Below are positions 24,049 to 33,609 of a stretch of 45,863 nt of DNA, in pieces (within the stretch, counting starts at the first letter, position 1; every line of letters starts with the position of its first letter). Below the pieces are notes generated by a model, which was given only the letters and a program-made list of their open reading frames with translations, did no database searches and was not told the origin of the DNA. The translations under genes were made by a program, and so were the position numbers. The stretch covers positions 1 through 45,863 of the forward strand of contig JAIOPM010000052.1 of NCBI GenBank assembly GCA_021413885.1, written 5' to 3'. This DNA comes from Planctomycetota bacterium. Lineage in GTDB: Bacteria; Planctomycetota; UBA1135; GCA-002686595.

Positions 24049-25416
24049 ATGCGCTCGCACGCCTTGCCGACCTGGATCTCGATTGTTCTGCTCTGCTTTC
24101 CCGCCATCGCTGGCGGTGTGCGCATCGTCGAGCCGACGGGCACCGCCAACTTCCCCGACGTGCAGGCGGCGATCGCCGCGGCGCCGGACGGCGCAGTGAT
24201 CCTGATCGGGCCCGGCGCGTATCCGGGCTTCTCTGTCGGCAACAAGACGCTCGTCGTCGCTGCCGCGACGCTGAACTCGGTGACGATCGACGGCGTCGTG
24301 AGCGTTACGGGGCTCGCGTCATCGAAGCGCGTCGTCCTGAGCGGCCTGACGCTGGCCGCGACGGCCGCATCGATGCCTGCGCTCGACGTCCAGAGTTGCG
24401 CGGGCTTCGTGCGCGTCCAGGCGTGCAACCTGCGCGGGTCCGACGGTGCGTTCGGTTTCTGCGGCATGCCCCCGACCGCCGGTCTCGCGGCAGCTCGGGT
24501 GCAGGCGAGCCCGCGCGTCGCGTTCAGCGCCTGCACGCTGACCGGCGGCACGGGCGGCGACTTCGACTCGACCGACGACTGCCACTGTCACCCGCCGGGC
24601 GCCGGCGGGTCCGGGCTCGAGGCGATCGGCGCCAATCTCGCGCTCTACGACTGCACTCTCGAAGGCGGACGCGGTGGTGGCTCCGAGTGCCAACCTGCGA
24701 ACGGAGGCTCCGGCGGGACCATCGACCAATCGACGGTGTTCGCGTCGAACTGCTCGATCTTCGGCGGCGTCGGTGGCGCGCAGTTTTTCCAACCACCGAT
24801 CGGCTCGGGCGGGGCGGGAGGCGACGCGCTCTTCCAATTCAACGCCAACTTCACCTACATCGGCTCTACGGTCACGGGCGGTTCCGGCGGATTCGGCGGA
24901 ACGCAGGGACCGAGCGGCGGAACGTTCACGGGCGCTGCGTTCACAGTGACGCCCTACCCTGGGCCCGCGCGCACGACGGCCGCCGGACCGTTGGTCGGCA
25001 GCGACGCTTCGACGTGGTCGGTCACGTTCGCGGGAGCTGCGAGCGACTCCGTGTACGCGCTCGGTTCGCTCTCGCCCGCTCACCTTTTCTCGCCGCCGTT
25101 CCACGGCACGTGGTTGACGTTGCGCTCGGCGCTCCTGCCGATCGTTCCGCTCGGCCACGCGAACGCCGCTGGAGTGCTCGGTGCGACGGTCGCGACTGGA
25201 GATCTCGCCGCGGGCTCGGGCTCGCAGACTGTGTTCGGGCAAACGGCGGTTAGGGCGAACGGGCTCGTCTACCTCGGGTCGCCGACGATCTTCGTGTTGC
25301 TCGACCGCGCGTCCGGACCCGACTGCAACGGCAACGGCGTGCAGGACATCGTCGACGTGATCGAGGGCACGGCCGCCGACGCGAACCACGACCTGATCCC
25401 GGACTCGTGTCCGTGA
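24049..25416 (+). CDS. Secreted beta-helix protein, short relative of the giant twins
   Basis: The 455-residue protein has a signal peptide at about 1-23 (ending CFPAIAGG). Residues 28-290 match the first beta-helix of the proteins at 3624 and 6910: FPDVQAAIAAAPDG, CAGFVRVQACNLRG, ALYDCTLEGG and VFASNCSIFGG all have direct counterparts. About 310-425 corresponds to their beta-sandwich-like stretch. It then ends with DCNGNGVQDIVD and DANHDLIPDSC, a pair of Ca-type loops in place of the eight repeats and second helix of the giants. It therefore looks like the minimal unit of the family. The Cys loop is DDCHCH, different from the CC loops of the twins. Function is unknown; secretion is inferred from the signal peptide. 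Confidence 0.85.
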   Translation: MRSHALPTWISIVLLCFPAIAGGVRIVEPTGTANFPDVQAAIAAAPDGAVILIGPGAYPGFSVGNKTLVVAAATLNSVTIDGVVSVTGLASSKRVVLSGLTLAATAASMPALDVQSCAGFVRVQACNLRGSDGAFGFCGMPPTAGLAAARVQASPRVAFSACTLTGGTGGDFDSTDDCHCHPPGAGGSGLEAIGANLALYDCTLEGGRGGGSECQPANGGSGGTIDQSTVFASNCSIFGGVGGAQFFQPPIGSGGAGGDALFQFNANFTYIGSTVTGGSGGFGGTQGPSGGTFTGAAFTVTPYPGPARTTAAGPLVGSDASTWSVTFAGAASDSVYALGSLSPAHLFSPPFHGTWLTLRSALLPIVPLGHANAAGVLGATVATGDLAAGSGSQTVFGQTAVRANGLVYLGSPTIFVLLDRASGPDCNGNGVQDIVDVIEGTAADANHDLIPDSCP

Positions 25417-25437
25417 CACCGAGTCGGCGGAGCGTGC

Positions 25438-26901
25438 TCAATGGAGGCGCGTGACTTCGCCGATGCGGTGGAGCTTCATCACGTTGGTCGAGCGCGACAC
25501 GCCCGGCGGCACGCCGGCGACGAAGATCACCTCTTCGCCCGGCAGGACGACGCCGCGTTCGAGCAAGAGCGCCTGCGCGCTGTGCAGCATGTCATCGAGG
25601 CTCGTCCCGCGCGCGCACAGCATCGGCCGCACGTGGCTCAGGATCGTCATGCCGTTCAGGGTCCGCGCGTTCGGTGTCAGCGCGATGATCTCGGCCTCGG
25701 CGCGGTAGCGCGAGAGCAAACGCACCGAGTTGCCGGTCTCGGTGAAGCAGACGATCTTCTGGATGTCGAGCGCTTCGGCGGCTTGGGCTGCGGCGAGGGC
25801 GGTCGCGTTCGAGAACGTCGGCTCGTTCTCGCGGAAAGAAACGCGCGGGAGCTCGCGATAGCGCAGCGACGTCTCGACCGCGCGCGCGATCCGCGACATC
25901 GCTTGAACGGCTTCGACCGGATACCGCCCGACCGCTGTCTCCGCGGAGAGCATCACCGCGTCGGTGCCGTCGAGCACCGCGTTGGCGACGTCGGTGACCT
26001 CGGCGCGCGTCGGACGGCTGTGCTCGATCATCGACTCGAGCATCTCGGTCGCGGTGATCGTGAACTTGCCGGCCTTGAGCGCCTCTTGGATGATCGACTT
26101 CTGGACCAGCGGCAGCTGTTCGAGGTTGATCTCGACGCCCAAGTCGCCGCGCGCGACCATCACGCCGTCGGTCGCCTCGAGGATCGTCTTCAGGTTGCGC
26201 AGCGCGGCGAGTCGCTCGATCTTCGCGACCATCAGGATGCCCGGCGCGGCGTCGCGCACCCGCTCGATCTCGTCCTTGCGGGACACGAAGGACAGGCCGA
26301 GCATGTCGATGCCGAGTTCGCGCGCGAGCTGGATGTGCTCGCGGTCCTGCGCGGTCGGGAACTCGAAGACCAACGACGAATCGGGCAGGTGCACGCCCTT
26401 GCGATCGCTGATCGCGCCGCCGCGGCGGACGCGGGCGGTGACGGTCGAGCTCCCAACCGACTGCACGACGAGTTCGACGGCGGCGTCGCACAGCAGGATG
26501 CGGTGACCGGGCTGGATCGCCGCGAGGAAGCCCGGGATGTTGAGCGGAATCACGCCCGATGCCGCCGACTCGCCTTCGGTCAACGTGACGTCTTCGTTCG
26601 CCTCCAACTCGCGCGGTCCGTCCTCGAGACGCCCGAGGCGCAGCTTCGGCCCCTGGAGGTCCGCGAGGATCCCGACCGGCGTGCGACGTTCCGCGGCGGC
26701 GGCGCGCACGAGCTCGACGCGCCGGCGATGGTCGGCCTCGTCGCCGTGGCTGAAGTTGATGCGCGCGACCGAGAGGCCGGCGTCGATCAGCTCGACGATT
26801 CGATCCTCCGAGGCCGGCCCGATCGTGCAGACGATCTTGGTGGCCGCGCGGATGTCGTCGTTGCGCTGCGTGAGGTTCTGGAAGAGCGTGTCCGGCGTCA
26901 T
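25438..26901 (-). CDS. pyk: Pyruvate kinase
   Basis: It converts phosphoenolpyruvate and ADP to pyruvate and ATP in glycolysis. I use the ATG at 26901 (MTPDTLFQNLTQR), giving 487 residues, normal for the family. Diagnostic segments are TKIVCTIGPAS (21-31), ARINFSHG (46-53), the active-site MVAKIE, DGVMVARGDLGVEI, and PTRAEVTDVANAVLDGTDAVMLSAETAVGRYP. The segment before it reads ATEMLESMIEHS, with Glu where Gln is usual. The C-terminal regulatory domain is present and ends with GVSRSTNVMKLHRIGE. It is convergent with the preceding beta-helix gene (21-base gap) and has a 299-base upstream region. Confidence 0.97.
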   Translation of the reverse strand: MTPDTLFQNLTQRNDDIRAATKIVCTIGPASEDRIVELIDAGLSVARINFSHGDEADHRRRVELVRAAAAERRTPVGILADLQGPKLRLGRLEDGPRELEANEDVTLTEGESAASGVIPLNIPGFLAAIQPGHRILLCDAAVELVVQSVGSSTVTARVRRGGAISDRKGVHLPDSSLVFEFPTAQDREHIQLARELGIDMLGLSFVSRKDEIERVRDAAPGILMVAKIERLAALRNLKTILEATDGVMVARGDLGVEINLEQLPLVQKSIIQEALKAGKFTITATEMLESMIEHSRPTRAEVTDVANAVLDGTDAVMLSAETAVGRYPVEAVQAMSRIARAVETSLRYRELPRVSFRENEPTFSNATALAAAQAAEALDIQKIVCFTETGNSVRLLSRYRAEAEIIALTPNARTLNGMTILSHVRPMLCARGTSLDDMLHSAQALLLERGVVLPGEEVIFVAGVPPGVSRSTNVMKLHRIGEVTRLH

Positions 26902-27200
26902 GGCGGCGGCGCGACGCGCGACGGGGACTGTTCGGATCCGCGCGAAAGCCGTGAAGCGCCTCTGACTAACCGTTCGTCGGGCGAAATGCCAATGTCGAGG
27001 GCTCGACCGCGCAGGTGACGGGAGCGTTCGGCGAGGACGAACCGGCGAGCGAAAGCAAACGGGGCTCGGCGCTCGCCTGCGGCTCCTGATGGAACGACCC
27101 CGAAGAGCCGCACCGCGCGCAGACGAGCGTCGAAGACCCGCACGTCTGACGCACGAAGCGCTCGACAGGTTCGGTGGGCTCGCGCGGATTCTTCGAGGCT
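26902..27200. other. Intergenic region upstream of pyruvate kinase
   Basis: These 299 bases separate two minus-strand genes. A TTGGCA (26992-26987, minus strand) resembles a -35 box, but I find no good -10 at the right distance. I see no convincing gene or structure otherwise. Confidence 0.4.
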
Positions 27201-29615
27201 TTACTTCCGAGCGTCGAAGCGCGGCCCGACGACCTTCCAGAAGACGTCGAAGCCCCGACCGCGACGCACGTCGCTCCACGCCGACACGAAGCCCGAGCCG
27301 AAGGCCGCGATGCGCGGCGCGTTGAACGTGCGCAGGAACGCTTCCGGTCGCTCGCAGATCTGCATCGTCGGACCGAGCGTCTTGTAGTCGGGCAGCAGAC
27401 GACGGACGTGACAGTAGTCCCACATCGCGATGTCGTCCTCCCACGCGATCAACAGCGAGCCGTCAGCGGCGCGCGTGATCTCGGGATAGTCCTGTTCGTT
27501 CAAACGCACCGAGATCGCGAACGGTCGCGACGCCGGCTTGCCGTCCGACGCGAACACGCGCGCGAAGACATCGCGCGGTCCGACCTCGCCGGTCGTCCAC
27601 GCGAGAGCGAATCCGCCGTCGGCCGCGGGCGCGATCGCCGGATCCCAATCGGTGCCGAGGTACATCGTCTCGAACGAGAGTTCCTTCGGTTGGAGCTCGA
27701 GCGTGTTGCTCACGACGCGCGCGCGCAACCGACGACCGACGCCGGCGACGGTGACGTCCCACGCGACGGCGAACGTGCGCGCGCCCTTGTCGCGCGGCAC
27801 GGTGTCGAGCAGGCAGGCGCTCGGACGCGCGGCCGTGCCGTCGGAGGTGAGGATGACGGGCTCGCCGAGCGGCTTGCCGTCGAAGTCGAGCCGCCGACCG
27901 ACCAGGCCCGACGTCGGCCGCGTCCAGAAGCACGCGTAGCCGTCGGGACCGGCGACCGCGGCGAGTCCGCCGAAGTCGGAGAGCATCGTGTCGAGGACGA
28001 CCGCGGGCGCGAGCGGTTTCGCCGCGGCGTCGAACGGTTGCGCGACGACGCGCGCGCCGACGTCGATCGCTTCCTCCCACGCGACGACGAAGCGTCCGTC
28101 GCGCGCCATCGCGACCGTGACGACGCCGGAGTCGTTGGTCCGCGCCGGCTTCACTTCGTCGGAGACGCGCACCGGGAGCGAGAACTCGCCGGTGACGTAC
28201 TTGCCCGCGCCGTCGACGACGCGCGCCCAGACTTCGACGTCGCCGCTGCGGCGATCGAGCCAACCGCACACCGCGCGGTCGACGCCGTTCGACGAGATGT
28301 CGGGGCCGGTCTGGTTCGAGGTGCCGTGGTCGTGCGTCAGGTCCTGGACTTCGCCGAGCGTGCCGTCGGCGGCGACGGTGCGCGCGACGATGTACAAATC
28401 GGTGCCGCGGCGCTCGCGGTAGGCGATCAAGCCGGTCTTGCCGCTCGCCGCGACGCGCACGAAGCGACCGACCTTGCCGTTCGCCGAGGTGACGACGAAG
28501 GGTTCGGGCGCCGGCGTGTTCGCGTCGTTCGGGACGATCACCAAACGGTTGCCCGATTCGCGCTCGCCTTTCGGTCCGAGGACCAGGAGCAACCCGAACT
28601 CCGCGACCGCGACGTCGACGATCTCGCCCGAGACGCCGGCGGGAGACGCAACCTCGCGCTCGGTCTTGCCGTTCGCGTCGATGTGACGGAGGAAACGCGC
28701 GCCCTCGTCCTCGACGAGGATCCACCAACCGGCGTGGAGGTCGCTGTGGATCTCGAGCGGTCGGCCGGGCCCGAGCGCATTGCGCTCCTCGGCGCCGCGC
28801 AACGGACGCACCAGGCTCTCGATGCCGCCCTTCGTCCCCCACGCGATCAAGCACGTGCCGTCGACCGCCGCGCCGATGATCGGGCGACTGGTTGCGGGCG
28901 CTTCCTTGCGGCTGAGGTCGGCGGGCTGTTGAACCAACGGACCTTCCGCGCGGATCGTCTGCGTCATCGCCTTGCCGGCGGCGAGCCAGACGCAGAGGCC
29001 GGTGCCGTCGGGCAACGCGGCGACCGACGGTTGGACCAGGTCGGAGGCACGGGCTCGCCCACCGGCCTCGGGGATCTCGAAGCCCATCGGCAGGTGTTCG
29101 GGCGACGTCTTGCCCGACGCGTCGAACAAGCGCGTGAAGTAGAAGCCGTTGGGCATCGACTTTTCGCGCCACGAGACGACGCCGGCGCCCGACGCGTTGA
29201 CGGCGATCGAGGGGTCGAGTTCGCGGCTGGTGCGCGCCTTGGTGTAGCAGGGACGTTCGGGCTCGAGCTCGTGCCCGTCGACGCCGACCCGCGCGAAGTA
29301 GAGGCCCATGTTGCCGGCGCGATGGTCCTGCCAGACCGCCGCGAAACCGCCGCCGGGCATGCCCGCGAGATCGAGGATCTCGCGGGCGGCGTTGCCGGTC
29401 TCGTCCTCGTGGATCGGACCGTCGGGGCGGATCACCGCTTGGACGATCGGGACGAGCATGCCGGGCGTGCCGTCCTCCGCGGGCACGGCGTCCGGCGTGA
29501 GGACTTTGCCGTCGCTCGACGTGTCGCGTCGGGCGTTCTGGGCGCCGAAGGCGAGCGAAGCGGTGGCGCAGAAGGCGAGGAGCGTCGTGGTGTGCAAGAT
29601 CGTCATGTTCGTCAT
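27201..29615 (-). CDS. Large secreted repeat protein, probably beta-propeller
   Basis: The 804-residue protein starts at the ATG at 29615, which gives a clean signal peptide (MTNMTILHTTTLLAFCATAS then LAFGA). A second ATG lies three codons later, and the frame runs further upstream without signal-like sequence. The body has repeated blades of the form GGFAAVWQDHRAGNMGLYFARV, GRFVVAWEEA...GARVVAQPFD, TFAVAWDVTVAGVGRRLRARVV and GGFALAWTTGEVGPRDVFARVF. Each blade has an A/V-W pair followed by an ARV strand. This fits a long beta-propeller or two stacked propellers. I recognise no catalytic residues, so role and target are unknown. Confidence 0.85.
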   Translation of the reverse strand: MTNMTILHTTTLLAFCATASLAFGAQNARRDTSSDGKVLTPDAVPAEDGTPGMLVPIVQAVIRPDGPIHEDETGNAAREILDLAGMPGGGFAAVWQDHRAGNMGLYFARVGVDGHELEPERPCYTKARTSRELDPSIAVNASGAGVVSWREKSMPNGFYFTRLFDASGKTSPEHLPMGFEIPEAGGRARASDLVQPSVAALPDGTGLCVWLAAGKAMTQTIRAEGPLVQQPADLSRKEAPATSRPIIGAAVDGTCLIAWGTKGGIESLVRPLRGAEERNALGPGRPLEIHSDLHAGWWILVEDEGARFLRHIDANGKTEREVASPAGVSGEIVDVAVAEFGLLLVLGPKGERESGNRLVIVPNDANTPAPEPFVVTSANGKVGRFVRVAASGKTGLIAYRERRGTDLYIVARTVAADGTLGEVQDLTHDHGTSNQTGPDISSNGVDRAVCGWLDRRSGDVEVWARVVDGAGKYVTGEFSLPVRVSDEVKPARTNDSGVVTVAMARDGRFVVAWEEAIDVGARVVAQPFDAAAKPLAPAVVLDTMLSDFGGLAAVAGPDGYACFWTRPTSGLVGRRLDFDGKPLGEPVILTSDGTAARPSACLLDTVPRDKGARTFAVAWDVTVAGVGRRLRARVVSNTLELQPKELSFETMYLGTDWDPAIAPAADGGFALAWTTGEVGPRDVFARVFASDGKPASRPFAISVRLNEQDYPEITRAADGSLLIAWEDDIAMWDYCHVRRLLPDYKTLGPTMQICERPEAFLRTFNAPRIAAFGSGFVSAWSDVRRGRGFDVFWKVVGPRFDARK

Positions 29616-30064
29616 GTGGATGCCCTGCTTGTCGCGGCGAGCGCCGACGTCACACCTCGCGAGCTCGAAACGCAAAGATTCTTCCGGCACCGACTCGCCA
29701 GGTTTCGCGCGGCGGTGGTATTCCTCATAGGCAGCTCCTCGTTCCGCACCTAGTCCCCCTGCCCCGCACCTTGACGATGCAGCCCCACACCGCTCTTCGG
29801 AGTTCGGGTTCTTCACAGGCGCTCGTATCCCTCCTGATCACCGTCTTGGTGGTGGTGTTGCTCTGGCTGATGGTCGGCTAGCGAGCGCACCGGTCGAACG
29901 CTCGACGCGCGGTCTAGGTTCGACCGCCGAGTAGGACACGACGCATCGGCGAACTTGCCGCGAGCGTGTCGCGCGACGCACAATCTCGCTCGTCGTTCCG
30001 GTATGAGGCTTGCTCGCGCGGCGCGCTCCGCACGACCTCACTCCGACCACGATCGCGACGCGCC
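29616..30064. other. Divergent intergenic region, 449 bases
   Basis: It separates the minus-strand repeat protein from the plus-strand secreted protein/metalloprotease pair. It holds a possible 34-residue membrane peptide gene (29777-29881). I found no clear promoter or RNA. Confidence 0.4.
29777..29881 (+). CDS. Possible 34-residue single-span membrane peptide
   Basis: ATG at 29777 to TAG at 29881 encodes MQPHTALRSSGSSQ followed by a hydrophobic stretch (ALVSLLITVLVVVLLWLMVG) that could span a membrane. The short polar N-terminus followed by one helix is the normal form of small membrane proteins. There is no convincing ribosome binding site. It sits alone in a divergent intergenic region, so it could be a chance frame. 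Function is unknown. Confidence 0.3.
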   Translation: MQPHTALRSSGSSQALVSLLITVLVVVLLWLMVG

Positions 30065-31129
30065 ATGAACTCGAACACGCTGCTCTGCTCCGCCGGAATC
30101 CTCGCTTCCTTCGTCGTCCTTCCGACGCGCGCCGAACGGATCGCGTTCCAGCCGACGGCGGGCGTTTCGCTCGCGAAGACCTTCACGGTCGCGCAGGAGT
30201 TCAACATGGAGGACTCGACGATCAAGGTGAACGGCGTCGAGCAGAAGCAGCCGAACGACGTCGAGATGTCGATGTCGATGCACACGCGCATCGCGCTGAC
30301 CGACGAGATCCTCGCGGTCGAAGGCGGCCAAGTCGTGAAGTACCAACGCACGTTCGACGACCTCGCCGGCGACGGGAACATGACGATGGACATGGGCGCG
30401 ATGGGCAACGACACGCGCGACATCAAGTTGGTCAGCGACCTCGAAGGCCAAGTGGTCGTCTTCGAGTGGAGCGCCGAGAAGAACGCGTTCGTGCCACGGT
30501 TCGCCAAGGAGGGCGGGAAGAAGGAGCTGCTCGCCGCTCTCGTCGAGGACTTCGACCTGCGCGGTTTCCTGCCCGGTCGCGACGTCGCGCAAGGCGACGG
30601 TTGGGACGTCGACGTCGGAGTCCTGCGCAACGTGCTCGCGCCCGCGAACGGCTTGTCGATGCATCCCGACGACGCGCCGGCGAACACCGCGCAAGAGAAC
30701 CTGCCGCAGAACATGGATTTCAACGCGCTGTTCCAGGACAGCGCCGCGCGCACGCTCCGCGCCGCGTTCCAGGGCGTGCGCGACGTCAACGGCCGGCGTG
30801 TCGCGGCGATCGCGCTCTCGGGCAAGGTCCACGCGATCCACGACGCGACCGAGGACTCGCGACGCGGCGTCGCGAAACGCGGCGACGGCAAGGATCTCGC
30901 GCCCGACCTCCAGAAAGTCACCGTCGACGTCGAGATCGAGCTGCGCGGCGAACTGCTGTGGGATCTCGACGGCGGTCACGCGCACTCGCTGCGCCTGAAC
31001 GGAACCGAACGTCTGCGTCAGGACATCGACCTCAATCAAGGCGTGGGCAACAACCGCATGCGCGTCGAGGACTCGTCGACGCAGAGCGGTCCGTTCGACA
31101 TCGCGATCGATTTCAAGCGCAACGGATGA
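30065..31129 (+). CDS. Secreted protein of unknown function, coupled to a metalloprotease gene
   Basis: The 354-residue protein begins at the ATG at 30065 with a signal peptide (MNSNTLLCSAGILASFVVLP then TRA). The mature part alternates short beta strands, for example TFTVAQEFNMEDSTIKVNG, VVKYQRTFDDLAGDG and VTVDVEIELRGELLWDLDGG, and a Met-rich stretch MTMDMGAMGND. I recognise no family or active site. Its stop overlaps the start of the next gene as ATGA, so the two are translationally coupled and likely act in the same compartment. An accessory or substrate role to the peptidase-like protein is possible but unproven. Confidence 0.8.
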   Translation: MNSNTLLCSAGILASFVVLPTRAERIAFQPTAGVSLAKTFTVAQEFNMEDSTIKVNGVEQKQPNDVEMSMSMHTRIALTDEILAVEGGQVVKYQRTFDDLAGDGNMTMDMGAMGNDTRDIKLVSDLEGQVVVFEWSAEKNAFVPRFAKEGGKKELLAALVEDFDLRGFLPGRDVAQGDGWDVDVGVLRNVLAPANGLSMHPDDAPANTAQENLPQNMDFNALFQDSAARTLRAAFQGVRDVNGRRVAAIALSGKVHAIHDATEDSRRGVAKRGDGKDLAPDLQKVTVDVEIELRGELLWDLDGGHAHSLRLNGTERLRQDIDLNQGVGNNRMRVEDSSTQSGPFDIAIDFKRNG

Positions 31130-33609
31130 GTTCGCGTCGTCGGTTCGCGGTCGCGCGGATCGGCGCGTGGGTCTTGATCGCGGGGGTCGCGTTGACGCGC
31201 GACCCCGCTCTTTCGGGGAACGACGCGAGCTCGGTCGCGGCGGAGACCAAGGCGCTGCTCGACAAGGGTTCGGCCCAAGCCGCCGTCGAACTCGCCGGCG
31301 GATTCCTGAAGCGCGCGGTCGGCGGCGCGGAGCTCTACGGCCTCTTCGGCCAAGCTCTGTTGAAGCTCGGGCGCAAGGACGAAGCCGCGCACGCGTTCGA
31401 GCAAGCTCTGTCGAAGCTCGGCGCCGACTCGCGCGACGTCGCGGCGCTCGAACGCAAGGTCGGCGAAGCCGATCCGCTCGGCCTGAAGCGACGCGGACTC
31501 TTCAAACGCGCGACGCGCACGTTGCTCGAGTCGGCGCAGAAGCTCGCGGACAACGACAACGGCGAACGCGCGCTCGAACTCGCCGAAGCGCTCGTCCCGA
31601 TCTCGACGTCGCCCGAGCGTGAAACGCTCGGCGCGCTGATCGCACGCATCCGCGCGGCCGCGACCGAGGTCAGCCTCGACGACGCGTCGACCGCCGAGAA
31701 ACCGTCCGGCGCGTGGCCGACGTACGAACACAAGAGCGCGCACTACGAGCTCATCTGCAACCTCGAGCCGCAAGTCGTCGACCGCCTCGGCGCGGTGATG
31801 GACGACATCTGGAACTACTACGTCACGGTCTACTTCGACGGCGACGCGAGCAAAGCGACCGGTCGTCCCGCGAAGATCCGCGTGTACACGACGCAGAAGC
31901 AGATGCTCGAACACTGGAGCGGCGATGGCGCGCCGCTCGGTTGGTGGAGCCCGAGCGACTGGCAAGTGACGACGTACGACACGACTTCGGACTCCGGGTC
32001 GCTCGATCCGATGTTGGTGACGCTCTTCCACGAAGCGAGTCACCAGTTCATGACGATGCTCGAAGGCGGCGGCTCGACGCCGGCGTGGATCAACGAAGGC
32101 ACGGCGAGCTTCTTCGAAGGCGCGGTCGCGATGGCGGACGGTCGCGTGCTCTGGCCCGACGCGGCGCAAGGACGCATGGCCGAACTCGAGTTCGTGCGCA
32201 AGCAAGGCAAGCCGACCGTTGCCGACGTGCTCGCGTACTCGAAGCCGGAGTCGTATCCCGGCGAGTACTACTCGGTCGGTTGGAGCCTGGTGTACTACCT
32301 CCTCCAATACGAGGACCCCGACACGCTCGAGTATTCGCGCCGTCCGCTCTACGCGCGCTACCGCACCGAGATCATCAAGAAGGGCACGGATCCGTTGAAG
32401 CTCTTCGAGGAGCTCTTCATCGGCAAGGATTCGCCCGGCGGCTTCGCGAGCGTCGACGAGTTCACGAAGGCGTGGGGCACGTGGCTCGACGAACAGGTCT
32501 ATCCGCTGCACCGCGGCGATGGCCGCAAGGCGAAACGACTCGCCGCCGCCAAGCGCTACCTCGCCGCCGCCGAGAAGGCGAAGGGTAAGAAGAAGGCGAA
32601 GGTCTCCGAGAGCGAACTGCTGCTGCGCGCGCTCGGCCACGTCGAGTACGTGCGCACCAAGGTCGACACCGAGCCCGATCCGACGGTGCTCGAGCTCCAG
32701 GCGACGTTGCTCTCGCGCCTCGGCCGTCAAGCGAGCGCGGCGCCGGTGATCGAGACGCTCTTGAACCTCGTCGATGCGGGCAAGGCGACGCTCGATCCGA
32801 AACGCTACGAGGAGCTCGAGGCCGAACTCTCCTCCTTCGACAAGAAGAACGCGGCGCTGCGCAACGCGCGCGGCCGCGCGCAGAGTTTCGCGGTCGAGGC
32901 GCGCAAGCTGCTCGCCGAGTACGAAGCGAAGCCGACGTACCCGCTGCGCAGCTACACGTTCGCGCGCGCCGCCGCGGCGGCGTTCGACGATCCCGCGGAC
33001 CTCGGCGCGGCCGCGACGCGTTTGCGCGGAGTCGCGAGCACCGCGGGCGTGCTCTCGGGCTCGGTGTGCGTGCTCGGCGGTCCGGTGAACACGTGGTCGA
33101 CGATCCATTCGCAGACGGGCGTCAAACTCTCCATCGACGACGGCCGCGTCTCGCTCGAAACGGTCCGGCCGTACGGAGCGATCTCGACCGCGACGCCGGT
33201 CCAAGGCGAGTACGAAGTCCGCGCGCGCTTGCGCCGCGACGGCGAGAAGTTCCGCTCGTCGATGTGGGGCGTCGTCTTCTCCGGAACCGTCGCCAACGAT
33301 TGGCTCGTATTCGGCATCAACGGTTCGGGCACCGGTTTCGTGAAGTGGCTCGCGACTTCGAACGGCGGCAATCCGGTGGAGCGTCCGCTGCGCTTGCCCG
33401 GCAAGTTCGAACCTCCGATCGGCGAGGACGAGAATCCGGAGATCGCGGTGCGCGTCTTCCCCGACGGCCACGCGGAGATCCGCGTCGGCGCGCGCTCTCC
33501 GCAGTCGATCGAGCTTCCGCGCGCTCTGCCGGCGAGCGGCTACGTCGGCATCTACGCGAAGGACGCGAAGCTCACGCTCGAAGACTTCGTCGTCGAGCTC
33601 TTCCCCTGA
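31126..33609 (+). CDS. Secreted DUF1570-type zinc metalloprotease-like protein with C-terminal lectin-like domain
   Basis: The 827-residue protein starts at the ATG at 31126, overlapping the preceding stop by four bases. An N-terminal hydrophobic segment (about 12-25) is a signal peptide or anchor. Residues 40-190 contain TPR-like helices. The peptidase-like domain covers about 205-450 and includes LFHEASHQF, an HExxH zinc motif with His302, Glu303 and His306. INEGTASFFEG follows about 22 residues later and supplies a third Glu ligand, as in gluzincins; this is the DUF1570 pattern common in planctomycetes. A Lys-rich linker lies near 480. The last 180 residues (GPVNTWSTI ... YVGIYAKDAKLTLEDFVVEL) look like a concanavalin/DUF1080-type beta-sandwich that binds sugars or cell wall. 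Substrate is unknown. Confidence 0.85.
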   Translation: MSSRRRFAVARIGAWVLIAGVALTRDPALSGNDASSVAAETKALLDKGSAQAAVELAGGFLKRAVGGAELYGLFGQALLKLGRKDEAAHAFEQALSKLGADSRDVAALERKVGEADPLGLKRRGLFKRATRTLLESAQKLADNDNGERALELAEALVPISTSPERETLGALIARIRAAATEVSLDDASTAEKPSGAWPTYEHKSAHYELICNLEPQVVDRLGAVMDDIWNYYVTVYFDGDASKATGRPAKIRVYTTQKQMLEHWSGDGAPLGWWSPSDWQVTTYDTTSDSGSLDPMLVTLFHEASHQFMTMLEGGGSTPAWINEGTASFFEGAVAMADGRVLWPDAAQGRMAELEFVRKQGKPTVADVLAYSKPESYPGEYYSVGWSLVYYLLQYEDPDTLEYSRRPLYARYRTEIIKKGTDPLKLFEELFIGKDSPGGFASVDEFTKAWGTWLDEQVYPLHRGDGRKAKRLAAAKRYLAAAEKAKGKKKAKVSESELLLRALGHVEYVRTKVDTEPDPTVLELQATLLSRLGRQASAAPVIETLLNLVDAGKATLDPKRYEELEAELSSFDKKNAALRNARGRAQSFAVEARKLLAEYEAKPTYPLRSYTFARAAAAAFDDPADLGAAATRLRGVASTAGVLSGSVCVLGGPVNTWSTIHSQTGVKLSIDDGRVSLETVRPYGAISTATPVQGEYEVRARLRRDGEKFRSSMWGVVFSGTVANDWLVFGINGSGTGFVKWLATSNGGNPVERPLRLPGKFEPPIGEDENPEIAVRVFPDGHAEIRVGARSPQSIELPRALPASGYVGIYAKDAKLTLEDFVVELFP

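Noticed and set aside
27174..29753. Plus-strand frame of 859 residues opposite the secreted repeat protein
   Set aside because: No signal peptide or motif, biased composition; the minus strand has a signal peptide and regular blades.
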